Of a stretch of 18,292 bases of DNA, positions 7,254 to 15,050 are shown piece after piece. The stretch's first letter is position 1. Each line of letters starts with the position of its first letter. Under the pieces are notes generated by a model, which did no database searches, was not told where the DNA came from, and saw nothing but the letters and a program-made list of their open reading frames with translations. Made by a program: the position numbers and the translations under genes. Source of the stretch: Treponema sp. (GTDB taxonomy: Bacteria > Spirochaetota > Spirochaetia > Treponematales > Treponemataceae); contig JAEETM010000070.1 in the NCBI GenBank assembly GCA_016290335.1, positions 1 to 18,292 of the forward strand. The letters are read 5' to 3'.

Positions 7254-7271
7254 AATTATCCTCCTGTCGCG

Positions 7272-8630
7272 CTACAAACACATAGTCATATAAATGGGAA
7301 TGTAAGTAACTTCTGCAGAAACATCACGTACCAAATCTTTTGTATATATTATAAAGCGCTCATGCTTTTTCTGTTTGTATTTTTTTGCAAAACAATCTAA
7401 TGATTCATGCTGTTTATAACTGGAAGATTTAACTTCAATCGGGATTAATCTTTTGTCTTTTACAATCAGAAAATCTACTTCATATTTCTGTTCGGTAGTG
7501 CTTTCCTTTTTTTGATATAAAAACTCATGAAAATATAAATCATATCCCCGGGCACGTAACATTTGTGCAACCATGTTTTCCATAATCATCCCAAGATTTG
7601 TTCCAAGCTTGTCAAAGATAAGCTTCTTGTAAATATCACTTTCTGTTTCGCTTGAGTTTTTCATAATTTGAGTAACTAAAAGTCCTGTATCACCCATAAA
7701 AAGTTTGATATTAGATGACTCAGCAAAAAGTTCAAGTGAGATTTGAGGATCAGTTACATTCTTACAACAATTAGCAATCATGGAATCACTCAAAAACTTA
7801 ATTGAGCGAATATAATTCTGATACCTAGCATTTTTATCTACCATAGACAATTTAAACATAGAATTATGATTTGAAAGCTGTTCTGCAAGTGTCGCAAAAA
7901 TGGCAGATGTTTTTTCTGTATTTTCATCGTCGTATTTTTCTAAATCTTCTTCATAAAGACTCAAAATTGAACGTTTCACGGCGTCTATCGATGAATAACT
8001 TAGTTTTTCCACAAATGCTTTTACAGCCTGCGGCATACCACCTACAGCAAGATAAGTTCTAAATGTCTGCATTATTTTCCTGTGAATAGCATCTCCAAGA
8101 GGAATACGTTTTTCAAAATGTGCCTTTATTACTTTTGCAGTAATCGTATCTCCTGTTGCCCACAAGAATTCCTCAAAATCCATAGGATACATTTTACATT
8201 TATGTTCTTCAGAGGGAATCAAAATCTGAGCACTCTTTTTTTTTATGGAGATGAGAGAACCAGTTTCTATATAATCAAAACGTCCGTCTGCCACCAGATA
8301 TTTGATAGCCTGACGCGCCTGTGGGAAAAGTTGTATTTCATCAAGAATGATTACCGATTTACGGGGAGTAAGCTCCTTTTGTTTCAGAACAAACAAATTA
8401 TTGAAAAAAGTATCTAAATCAGAAAGATTTTCAGTAAATAGTTTTTTAACATCTGAATCTTCTTTAGCAAAATCAAGTATCAGATAATCGTCATATTCAT
8501 TTTTAGCAAATGTTTCTGCAATGGTTGATTTACCGATTCGACGCGCACCTTCTATGAGAATAGCATTTTTGCCGTTATATGTTTTTTTCCAGTCTAAAAG
8601 AACATCATAAAACTTTCTCTTAAAATCCAT
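7272..8630 (-). CDS. AAA ATPase with DUF4143-type nuclease-like C-terminus
   Basis: A 452-residue protein of the AAA_14/DUF4143 family. Walker A EGARRIGKST is at about residues 27-36 and Walker B SVIILDEIQLFP at 92-103. ETGSLISI follows as the sensor region. Near residues 384-403 EVDFLIV and PIEVKSS give the acidic-x-K pattern of a PD-(D/E)XK-like nuclease fold, common at the end of this family. The role of these proteins is poorly known; some resemble the ATPases of mobile or defence loci. ATG 8630 is chosen: it has no SD, but TTGCAA-17-TATACT ends 6 nt upstream, implying a leaderless message. A longer frame from GTG at 8678 would add 16 residues encoded by a tandem repeat. It follows the esterase gene. 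Confidence 0.88.
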   Translation of the reverse strand: MDFKRKFYDVLLDWKKTYNGKNAILIEGARRIGKSTIAETFAKNEYDDYLILDFAKEDSDVKKLFTENLSDLDTFFNNLFVLKQKELTPRKSVIILDEIQLFPQARQAIKYLVADGRFDYIETGSLISIKKKSAQILIPSEEHKCKMYPMDFEEFLWATGDTITAKVIKAHFEKRIPLGDAIHRKIMQTFRTYLAVGGMPQAVKAFVEKLSYSSIDAVKRSILSLYEEDLEKYDDENTEKTSAIFATLAEQLSNHNSMFKLSMVDKNARYQNYIRSIKFLSDSMIANCCKNVTDPQISLELFAESSNIKLFMGDTGLLVTQIMKNSSETESDIYKKLIFDKLGTNLGMIMENMVAQMLRARGYDLYFHEFLYQKKESTTEQKYEVDFLIVKDKRLIPIEVKSSSYKQHESLDCFAKKYKQKKHERFIIYTKDLVRDVSAEVTYIPIYMTMCL

Positions 8631-8636
8631 GACTAA

Positions 8637-8665
8637 AGTATAAGATCTATTAACGAATTTTGCAA
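8637..8665 (-). promoter_or_regulatory. promoter of the ATPase gene
   Basis: TTGCAA (8660-8665), 17-nt spacer, TATACT (8637-8642), then 6 nt to the ATG at 8630. Transcription would start at the ATG. The -35 lies inside the last copy of the 33-nt repeat. Confidence 0.6.
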
Positions 8666-8739
8666 ATCTTTTTACCACATTTTTAACGTATTTTGCAAAT
8701 CTTTTTACTGTATTTTTAACGTATTTTCCAAATCTTTAC
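8643..8739. repeat. 33-nt tandem repeat, three copies
   Basis: Copies at 8643-8675 (33 nt, diverged at one end), 8676-8708 (33 nt) and 8709-8739 (31 nt). The shared core on the plus strand is TAACGTATTTTGCAAATCTT with few changes. The block begins at the esterase stop codon and ends in the ATPase promoter. Each copy carries a TTGCAA-like hexamer. Read on the minus strand in the ATPase frame, the two full copies nearest the gene would encode VKRFAKYVKN-like basic segments. Confidence 0.85.
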
Positions 8740-9869
8740 TTTATCTCATCAATATCCGGCTGAAAAACCGAAACCGTGATCGCTTCATTATCTGCAAGTT
8801 CCGGTTCTGCTTTTACTCCCTTCAGATACGCATCAAAAAACTCAAGATGGCATTTGCAGAAATTATAATGCATAACATCAGCATCAAGCTTTCCGACCAC
8901 AGAATTTATCGGCATGGTATATTTTGAATCTGCAAAACCGATGTGCTTCATATCCCTGAACAGAACTTTATAAACAGGCTTTGTGTGACGAAGATAAACA
9001 CGAGCTGCAGCCTTTTCGTTATCCTTGCAGCTAATCTGCATAAACGGTTTTGCCATTATATCATTCGTGTAATCGCCAAAAAGGCCACCATCAATATTTA
9101 TACCGCAGACAAAATCTTTATTTCTGGCACAAAGAGCATACGCTGTATTTCCGCCAAAGGAATGACCACTTGCTCCAACACCCTTTGAAAAATCAATCAT
9201 ATCTGCCAGATTCTCTTTTGCATAATCCAGTGCAGCTTCATTATCCTTTATCCACTCAGGAAAACGACTCCTCATATAACGGCAATACTTTTTCTGAACC
9301 TCATCAAACTGCTGCGCGAGCTCTTCATCACTCCCCTTTGATTTTGTAAGCTTATACATCGCAATAAGTCCACCGAGCATCGGTTCATAAAGCTTGATAT
9401 TTTTCTTATCAGAGAGGATAAAAGTACCGTCATCAAACTCGGTGCACAAGGCTTCGTAAGAATGTGCCACAGAAATTACAACATACCCGTGAGAAGCAAG
9501 CTCAATGCATAGAAACGAATTACCTTCCCTGTAAGAATTATATCCGTGATTAAACATTACAAGAGGAAACTTCTTTCCAGAAATCTTCGGTGCATTTATA
9601 TAACATTCAGAAATATTATCTTCGGGATTCTTTTTAAAATCCGGTGCAACATGAAAAGAAGCTTTAAATCCCTTAATCATATTTTCCGAAAGTCCAACCA
9701 GTTTTTCCAATCTCTGCACACTTTCCTTTAATACAGGATAGTAAACTCTTGCTGCAATACTCCTCATTCCACTAGCCGGCAAAACTTCTTTTCTGTTATC
9801 TTTGATTGTGTAAGTAAAAGTTCCAACCGCATATTCGCCAGTCGGTTTAGGAAACTGTTTTTTCATCAT
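8736..9869 (-). CDS. alpha/beta-hydrolase, platelet-activating-factor acetylhydrolase-like esterase
   Basis: A 377-residue cytoplasmic alpha/beta-hydrolase; no signal peptide is seen. The oxyanion region VMFNHGYNSYREGN lies at about 104-117. The nucleophile elbow GHSFGG is at 235-240 with Ser237. Asp260 in GINIDGG and His309 in DMKHIGFAD complete the likely triad. The spacing and the HGYVVISVAH block fit PAF-acetylhydrolase isoform II-like esterases, which remove short acyl groups. ATG 9869 is chosen over an upstream TTG because GGAGG lies 7 nt before it. The start overlaps the PIG-L stop as ATGA, indicating translational coupling. Following a sugar symporter and a deacetylase, it may deacylate an imported sugar or glycoside; that substrate is an inference. 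Confidence 0.87.
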   Translation of the reverse strand: MMKKQFPKPTGEYAVGTFTYTIKDNRKEVLPASGMRSIAARVYYPVLKESVQRLEKLVGLSENMIKGFKASFHVAPDFKKNPEDNISECYINAPKISGKKFPLVMFNHGYNSYREGNSFLCIELASHGYVVISVAHSYEALCTEFDDGTFILSDKKNIKLYEPMLGGLIAMYKLTKSKGSDEELAQQFDEVQKKYCRYMRSRFPEWIKDNEAALDYAKENLADMIDFSKGVGASGHSFGGNTAYALCARNKDFVCGINIDGGLFGDYTNDIMAKPFMQISCKDNEKAAARVYLRHTKPVYKVLFRDMKHIGFADSKYTMPINSVVGKLDADVMHYNFCKCHLEFFDAYLKGVKAEPELADNEAITVSVFQPDIDEIK

Positions 9870-10639
9870 AATCCAGCCTCCGGTAAACAATGCATATGAG
9901 TCACGCCTAACATACGGAATCCTTCAGCTGTTAGTTTAAACGAACGGAACCCGAAATCTCTGGCGCGCAATTTTAAATAAAGTTCGATTGCTTTTCTGTC
10001 AGCGCACCCTTCCGGGTACTGGCTCAAATGGTTTTCAAACAATGCGGTAAGCTGCTTTTTAAGGTAACCTGTAGTTTTCATATAAACATTCGGCTTTGCA
10101 GTCATATAAAATGCTACTGCTTTTACAGCACACGCGTCCGCTCCAAGCTTTTTCATAATACCGGGATTATCCGCATTTACGGCAAGAGTTCGCACAGCCT
10201 TACCAACATTCAAGTGATCAATGTGACATTCCGAAGCCGGCGCAGGATCCGGAGCAAACATTACATCCGGCTTAAAAGATGAAATCACGCCTGCAATCTG
10301 TTTTACCAATTCTTCAAAGTCATAAAAGCCGCCATCAGAAAGATTTAAGAAACGTACATCAGTAACTCCAAGTGCAGCCGCAGAACGGATTGCTTCATCC
10401 TTACGAATCGCAATCAGCTCTTCTTCCGTTACAGAATCCTTAATATTAACAGTTCCATAACGTCCATCAGTACAAATCAAAAAGCAGATACTTTTACCCT
10501 GCGCAGCCAGAGCCGCCACCGTAGCCCCTGCACCAATTTCTATATCATCAGGATGAGGTCCCACAAAAAGGTAACGTTCAAAGCTTTGAACCTTTGGAAA
10601 AGGAGCGGCAAACCGCAATGCAAGTTTAGTTAATCCCAT
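9866..10639 (-). CDS. PIG-L family deacetylase (LmbE-like)
   Basis: A 257-residue zinc-dependent N-deacetylase of the PIG-L/LmbE family, which removes acetyl from N-acetylglucosamine-type groups. The metal site HPDD is at residues 29-32 in FVGPHPDDIEIGAGATVAAL, with the third ligand His142 in ECHIDHLNVGKA. FLICTDGRYGT matches the conserved strand after the first helix. Length is typical. ATG 10639 has ACGGAG 7 nt upstream. The symporter gene ends 12 nt before it and the esterase gene overlaps it by ATGA, so the three are one operon. This suggests import of an acetylated amino sugar or conjugate followed by removal of acetyl or acyl groups, an inference from context. Confidence 0.92.
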   Translation of the reverse strand: MGLTKLALRFAAPFPKVQSFERYLFVGPHPDDIEIGAGATVAALAAQGKSICFLICTDGRYGTVNIKDSVTEEELIAIRKDEAIRSAAALGVTDVRFLNLSDGGFYDFEELVKQIAGVISSFKPDVMFAPDPAPASECHIDHLNVGKAVRTLAVNADNPGIMKKLGADACAVKAVAFYMTAKPNVYMKTTGYLKKQLTALFENHLSQYPEGCADRKAIELYLKLRARDFGFRSFKLTAEGFRMLGVTHMHCLPEAGL

Positions 10640-10651
10640 AGTTAGTCTCCG

Positions 10652-12184
10652 TTAACACACAGGTACTTTCTGATTTTCAAGCTCGCTGATAATTTCAGCA
10701 TATTTATCTTCATCCAGCTTATAGAAACGAACATAAAGTAAATATGAAGTAAGCAGCAATACAAAAGGCACAATAACCATAAACAGCAGCATACCGATTG
10801 ACTGACCGTTTCCAATATTCTGAATCACTTTTGCAATCTCAGCGTTCTTCATTTCTGTAGTTATGAGATTCTGATTTGCAGCCTGTTCAAAACCGGCAAT
10901 CTGATTTGTAAAATCTGTAACACGGAAGAGCAGATAGCAGAGCGAAGTAATCACAACAACTAAAGCACAGCCAAGCTTTGTAATAAATGGACGAATAGAA
11001 GTAATAATTCCTTCCCGGCGGCTGCCCTTCTTCAGCTCGTTGTATTCAACTGTATTAAAAATGGAAATCATAAGAATAAGATGGTAACCGTACAAGCCAA
11101 AAGCAAGAAGCATATAGCCTATAGTCAGCGTCCAGAATGCCACCATGTTAGCAGGCATTAACAAGCCCGAAATCAGCATGAGCACACAGCCCGCAGCCGC
11201 AATATAAAGCAGGATTTTTAAGAAGTTTTTTCTTCGGAGCTTTCTTGAAATAGCAGGATAGAACACCATAAGTAAAGCAGTAGCCGCCATACCTACAGTA
11301 GAAAACAGAGAATAAAGGCCGCCTTCATAACCGTAACGGAAATATACATAGTTTGCGCCAATACCACCAACAATAAGATTATTTGCAATCTGATGAAGCA
11401 GATAAATCAAGGCCATCCACCTCAGCTGGTCATTTCCAAAAATCGTATCTGCAATCAACTTGAACGAAACCTTATCGGCAGGCTTTTCCATATCATCGCG
11501 GTTTTCCTTTACACCTAAAAGTGTAAACATAACAAACAACGGCGACAGAATTGCTACAACCAGCGCAATAATACCATAGGCACTTGAAGCATTACCGCCC
11601 AACTGAAGCTTACCGGCAGTGAACATTGGAATCATCAAACCTGCAAGAGTTGCACCCACACCGGCAAACAGAGTTGCACGTGCCGTAAACTGGTTTCTTG
11701 AATCACTCGTTCTTGAAACAGCAGGAACCATTCCCCAGTAGGAAATATCATTCATCGTATAGGTAATGCTATACATAAAGTAGATTACACCAAAAAAAGT
11801 CACAAAGGCCCAGCCAGTAAGCTTTGTATTAAATGCAAGATAAAGAACAATAGAAGTAGAGATTGAACCAACAAGCAGCCAGGGCTTAAACTTTCCCCAT
11901 TTGGTTCGTGTACGCTCTATGATGTTGCCCATAATCGGGTCATTGAATGCATCAAAAATACGGGCAGCAACCATAATCATAGTAATTGCCACCACCTGAG
12001 CATCAGTCAGTTCTTTTGTATAAAGGACATATAAATAGATAAAACTTGTGAACATAGTGTAAACCATGTCTCTTCCAACTGTCCCCAGCGGATAGAACCA
12101 CAGATTACGCTTTTTAATTCCCGTCTCTTCAACGTCAACGTGCTTTATGTTAAATGATTTTTTGTTCTCTGACTTTTCGGCCAT
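10652..12184 (-). CDS. GPH-family sugar:cation symporter (MFS, MelB-like)
   Basis: A 510-residue inner-membrane transporter with about 12 hydrophobic segments. The glycoside-pentoside-hexuronide family signature is clear at residues 75-101: ARIFDAFNDPIMG with Asp78 and Asp82, then RTRTKWGKFKPW. In MelB the corresponding aspartates bind the coupling cation. A basic/polar N-terminus of about 28 residues precedes the first membrane segment. ATG 12184 is used because AGGAGG lies 5 nt upstream; a TTG at 12202 has none. It is the first gene of the symporter, PIG-L, esterase operon. A good -10, TATAAT at 12205-12210, gives a leader of about 14 nt. The sugar is unknown; a glycoside or acetylated amino-sugar conjugate would suit the neighbours. 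Confidence 0.92.
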   Translation of the reverse strand: MAEKSENKKSFNIKHVDVEETGIKKRNLWFYPLGTVGRDMVYTMFTSFIYLYVLYTKELTDAQVVAITMIMVAARIFDAFNDPIMGNIIERTRTKWGKFKPWLLVGSISTSIVLYLAFNTKLTGWAFVTFFGVIYFMYSITYTMNDISYWGMVPAVSRTSDSRNQFTARATLFAGVGATLAGLMIPMFTAGKLQLGGNASSAYGIIALVVAILSPLFVMFTLLGVKENRDDMEKPADKVSFKLIADTIFGNDQLRWMALIYLLHQIANNLIVGGIGANYVYFRYGYEGGLYSLFSTVGMAATALLMVFYPAISRKLRRKNFLKILLYIAAAGCVLMLISGLLMPANMVAFWTLTIGYMLLAFGLYGYHLILMISIFNTVEYNELKKGSRREGIITSIRPFITKLGCALVVVITSLCYLLFRVTDFTNQIAGFEQAANQNLITTEMKNAEIAKVIQNIGNGQSIGMLLFMVIVPFVLLLTSYLLYVRFYKLDEDKYAEIISELENQKVPVC

Positions 12185-12204
12185 GCAATCCTCCTGCACC
12201 AATA

Positions 12205-12210
12205 ATTATA
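12205..12210 (-). promoter_or_regulatory. -10 box of the symporter operon
   Basis: TATAAT preceded directly by TG. No -35 with 16-18 nt spacing is seen; TTGCTG (12231-12236) is 20 nt away. The weak -35 could mean activator control. Confidence 0.4.
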
Positions 12211-12248
12211 CAGGAGAATTGCAATAAAATCAGCAAAAAGTAATGCTT

Positions 12249-12713
12249 CTATTTTCTCTCGTAAAATTGATCTCTAAGCGGATCAAGAATCCGGCATGTC
12301 GACATGATATTTGAGTTTAAAGTCATTTCAAATCTTTCAATAATAGCTTCTTTTGTATCTTCTAAGATTTGTTTATCTCTTCCTTCATAATATGGGATTT
12401 TATCATACTTTTTATCTGCATATACAAAACGCAAAATCCAGCAAAAGAAAACTTCCTGAAGATCTTCTCTTGTTCTTATATTTTCATTTAAGAAAATTTT
12501 AAAATCTGTACGAGTCCTGAAAGTAAAAATATCTGTGTCATTTTTTTTAACATGAATATCTTCGTCAGTAATTCTTGCGTTTGGAATAAACACAGATATT
12601 TTATCTCCATTACCATCCAGCATAGTCAAGCCAACAAGAGGATGTGTTACTAAAAGCTCTCCGATTATATAAACGTACCCGACTTTCATTTTCTCACGAG
12701 GGATATCGATCAT
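12249..12713 (-). CDS. hypothetical protein
   Basis: I do not recognise this 154-residue protein. It has no signal peptide or membrane segment. The first half looks strand-rich (VGYVYIIGELLVTHPLVGLT and KISVFIPNARIT); the second half is helical and charged. There is a recurring charged pattern (RTRTDFKIFLNENIRTRED) and one long acidic/basic helix, ILEDTKEAIIERFEMTLN. It is cytoplasmic by appearance. The start has AAGGAG 6 nt upstream and a promoter TTGTAA-16-TATAAT before it, so it is expressed separately from the export operon. It ends 38 nt before the symporter's -10 box; no terminator lies between. Codon and base use do not look foreign. It seems a genuine gene rather than a shadow, because it has its own promoter and ribosome site. 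Confidence 0.75.
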   Translation of the reverse strand: MIDIPREKMKVGYVYIIGELLVTHPLVGLTMLDGNGDKISVFIPNARITDEDIHVKKNDTDIFTFRTRTDFKIFLNENIRTREDLQEVFFCWILRFVYADKKYDKIPYYEGRDKQILEDTKEAIIERFEMTLNSNIMSTCRILDPLRDQFYERK

Positions 12714-12732
12714 TCATAACTCCTTGTGAGAA

Positions 12733-12760
12733 ATTATAGCACGTTTTTTGCATTTTACAA
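12733..12760 (-). promoter_or_regulatory. promoter of the hypothetical gene
   Basis: TTGTAA (12755-12760), 16-nt spacer, perfect TATAAT (12733-12738). Start near 12726, then AAGGAG at 12720-12725 and ATG 12713. Confidence 0.6.
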
Positions 12761-12765
12761 CGTAA

Positions 12766-14142
12766 TTAAAAGCTGAACTTTGCATTTATACAAATGCTGC
12801 TCAAATCCTTGTAAGCACCGTATTTTCCATCGTTATCTGGGCCAGGCAGAAAGATGAAGGCTTTTAATCCGAGGTTAATCTGATCAGACAAACTGTATTT
12901 TACCGATGGTGAAATCATGCTGTCAAAATCATTAAAGCCAAGTATTCCAGCCAGACTCAATTCCAGGGTTTCGTTTACAAGTGATTTTGAAAGGCTTAAG
13001 GTTGCACCGTGCTGATACTCGTTAGTTCTGTCTAACTTTTCAATATCACCAAAAACTACATCACAGTAATATTGAGCAGTAATTGTCCAGCCACTTGGCA
13101 TCCAGTCTATACCGGCAAGTGCAGAAAGCTGATTATGTTTTTCTGATGATTCCGAACGGTTCTTCATAATTTCTTCTGCTGATTTCTGGAAATACCTTTG
13201 CGGGAAAAATGCCGCTTCCAGACGAAGAACTGTAGGTCCAATTGGAAGTGCGGCATCTGTACCAATCATTGCCATTCGTTTGTAATCTCCACTAACAACA
13301 ATTCCATTCGGCATTGCAGTTGCAGGATTTGTTGGATCCAGAGGAGCACCATATGTCATGGAATAACCTAAAACAGGAATATCATCCCAGCCGTAATATC
13401 CGTAAAGTGAAAAATCAAGAATAGAAAAATACCCCGAAAGCTTTAAGCCATATTCACCATTCCAGATTGCCCTTTCCGGTGTTTCAAACTGATTGATTGA
13501 GACAGGAAGCGTAAGCGTTGTATTCATTGCAGGTATCGGGAACGAAACACTTGAAGGAACAACAAACTTTCTTAGAGTGTTACCCTCATCTAACGGAAGT
13601 GCCGAAGGTTTAAAAAACGGAATCCAGTAAGCATCTGCCGTAAACTGATTCCCGGAAAGAGAAAAGCGGATTGCATCAACCGGAAGCTTTGAATCATCCC
13701 CAGTCATTGCAGAAAGGCTGCTCATATCTGCAGGGCACAAAACATTTGTAATATCAATTCCATCAGCTTTTCCCCAGACTGCTTTCTGCCGTCCAATTCT
13801 GATTCCCCAGAATGATGAAGTATAATCTATCCAGAGCTCACCAAGAGACAAATCAAACCCACCGCCCAGATTACCGGAACCGCCTTCTCCATTCAATGCA
13901 CCTGCTGCATCATAAGCAAAGGTTGCCTCGGCATAAGCAGAGCTGTTGTTATAATAAGCATCAAGCTTGCCTGTAAAAGTTGTATCTGCCAGAGTAAACT
14001 TTCCTGCAGCTTCATCCTCATCTGTCCAGGGAGCACCTACTCCCCACAAAGTTTCAATATAACCTGAAAACTCCACCCCTTGAGCAAATACACAAGTCGC
14101 CCAAACAAGCCCCAAAATTATTTTTAAAAAATTATTTTTCAT
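12766..14142 (-). CDS. probable outer-membrane beta-barrel protein of an RND/LolA-like export operon
   Basis: A 458-residue exported protein. The signal peptide runs MKNNFLKIILGLVWATCVFA with likely cleavage after Ala20. The mature part is rich in alternating polar/aromatic strands (FSGYIETLWGVG, TFTGKLDAYYNNSSAYAEA, GELWIDYTSSFWGIRIGRQK) and ends CINAKFSF. A C-terminal Phe is the usual beta-signal for outer-membrane assembly. The GIRIGRQKAVWGKADGIDIT region resembles DUF1302-type proteins, which often accompany LolA-like and MMPL genes; I cannot confirm the family without a search. ATG 14142 has GGAG 6 nt upstream. It is the last gene of the operon, 111 nt after the LolA-like gene, across a heptamer repeat array. 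Likely role: outer-membrane acceptor or pore of the export route. Confidence 0.8.
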   Translation of the reverse strand: MKNNFLKIILGLVWATCVFAQGVEFSGYIETLWGVGAPWTDEDEAAGKFTLADTTFTGKLDAYYNNSSAYAEATFAYDAAGALNGEGGSGNLGGGFDLSLGELWIDYTSSFWGIRIGRQKAVWGKADGIDITNVLCPADMSSLSAMTGDDSKLPVDAIRFSLSGNQFTADAYWIPFFKPSALPLDEGNTLRKFVVPSSVSFPIPAMNTTLTLPVSINQFETPERAIWNGEYGLKLSGYFSILDFSLYGYYGWDDIPVLGYSMTYGAPLDPTNPATAMPNGIVVSGDYKRMAMIGTDAALPIGPTVLRLEAAFFPQRYFQKSAEEIMKNRSESSEKHNQLSALAGIDWMPSGWTITAQYYCDVVFGDIEKLDRTNEYQHGATLSLSKSLVNETLELSLAGILGFNDFDSMISPSVKYSLSDQINLGLKAFIFLPGPDNDGKYGAYKDLSSICINAKFSF

Positions 14143-14154
14143 TTTTACTCCAAA

Positions 14155-14259
14155 ATTACAAATCCTGCATTACACATTCTGCACTTTGCATTACACATTC
14201 TTCATTCTTCATCACACCTTCTGCATTCTGCATTATGAATTATGCATTATTCATTATCT
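14155..14259. repeat. heptanucleotide tandem array, about 15 units
   Basis: On the plus strand the block parses without gaps into 7-nt units such as ATTACAA, ATCCTGC, ATTACAC, ATTCTGC, ACTTTGC, ATTCTTC, ATTATGA, ATTATGC and ATTATTC. Most begin ATT and many end TGC. It fills almost all of the 111-nt spacer between the LolA-like and outer-membrane genes and overlaps the LolA-like stop (14254-14256). It ends just before the SD of the outer-membrane gene. Confidence 0.8.
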
Positions 14260-15039
14260 AATCCTTCCCTTCTCCAGCGCAGCAACAGTAAACAATGAAT
14301 CATCAATATCTTCTTCGTCGTACTGAATATTTTTTGTTTCAATAAGTGACCAGGTGCCAGTCTGAACATTTTCCATCTTCATTACTTGAGCAGTTGTAAA
14401 GCCTTTGATAGTTGTAAAATCTGTGCAGGTAAGAACGCGGTGGAGTGTATCCTGGCGGTCATAAAACTCGCACTTACGGAGAATGTAATCTGCCTTACCA
14501 ATATAGCTGATATAACGTGGATCTTTTTCTGTGTGTGCCTTGCTGATACATTCAACCTTGTAGCAGTCAACTCCATCAACTGCTTCTTCGCCAAGCAGAT
14601 TGTAATCATATTTTGAAAGACTTCGGTCGCCCATATCCTGGTAGGTGAAATCAGTTCCCATAAAGCTTCCTTCACTTTCGCTTCCGCTGCTTGCAATACG
14701 ACGGGTCTTTTTCATAGCAGGCATATAAAGCCAGTTATCGGAATCCTTATCATCCTCTTCATAATCGAACATAAGGTATCCAGTTCCAGCAACATCCTTA
14801 GGGGTTGTGAATACGATTATACTTTTTTCAACATCTCCGTAATCCTTGCTTTTCATAATAACTTCGCGGATTCTGTCGTTACCTTTTTTTGAATGAATCG
14901 TAAGAGTAGCAGTTGAAGATGAAGTTTTAGGCTCCGGAACTTCATCAGCTTTTTTCATAATGTCATAACCGGTAAGGCTCTGTGCAAAAAGTGAACCTGC
15001 TAACAATAAAGTTGAAACTGTACCAATAATTTTTTTCAT
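14254..15039 (-). CDS. outer membrane lipoprotein-sorting (LolA-like) periplasmic protein
   Basis: A 261-residue exported protein. The signal peptide MKKIIGTVSTLLLAGSLFA is cleaved before Gln20. The mature part has the pattern of the LolA-like family found next to RND/MMPL genes: SSTATLTIHSKKG, GTGYLMFDYEEDD, DNWLYMPAMKKTRRIAS, SFMGTDFTYQDMGDRS, GVDCYKVECISK. The LYMP...RRI and GTDFTYQD blocks are typical of proteins annotated as outer membrane lipoprotein-sorting protein. Relatives fold as an open half-barrel that holds acyl chains. It probably carries a lipid or lipoprotein across the periplasm from the RND permease to the outer membrane. The start has AAGGAG 7 nt upstream and lies 11 nt after the RND gene. 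Confidence 0.9.
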   Translation of the reverse strand: MKKIIGTVSTLLLAGSLFAQSLTGYDIMKKADEVPEPKTSSSTATLTIHSKKGNDRIREVIMKSKDYGDVEKSIIVFTTPKDVAGTGYLMFDYEEDDKDSDNWLYMPAMKKTRRIASSGSESEGSFMGTDFTYQDMGDRSLSKYDYNLLGEEAVDGVDCYKVECISKAHTEKDPRYISYIGKADYILRKCEFYDRQDTLHRVLTCTDFTTIKGFTTAQVMKMENVQTGTWSLIETKNIQYDEEDIDDSLFTVAALEKGRIR

Positions 15040-15050
15040 AATAAAACTCC

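Noticed and set aside
6618..7400. 260-codon plus-strand frame opposite the methyltransferase
   Set aside because: Antisense shadow of a gene with clear SAM-binding motifs and a good SD; its product has no recognisable domain.
7272..8630. Defence or mobile-element island around the ATPase
   Set aside because: The family can occur in such loci, but there is no partner nuclease, transposase, integrase or attachment repeat here, and neighbours are ordinary metabolic genes.
12190..12219. Hairpin pairing TTCTCCTG with CAGGAGGA over the symporter ribosome site
   Set aside because: One arm lies upstream of the TATAAT box, so it would not be in an mRNA starting from that promoter; only read-through transcripts could form it.
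12738..12763. Possible terminator for the export operon
   Set aside because: Only 5-bp arms ACGTT/AACGT flanking an A-rich loop and no T-run; the same bases serve better as the promoter of the next gene.
14155..14259. CRISPR-like array
   Set aside because: Units are 7 nt with no unique spacers and no cas genes nearby.
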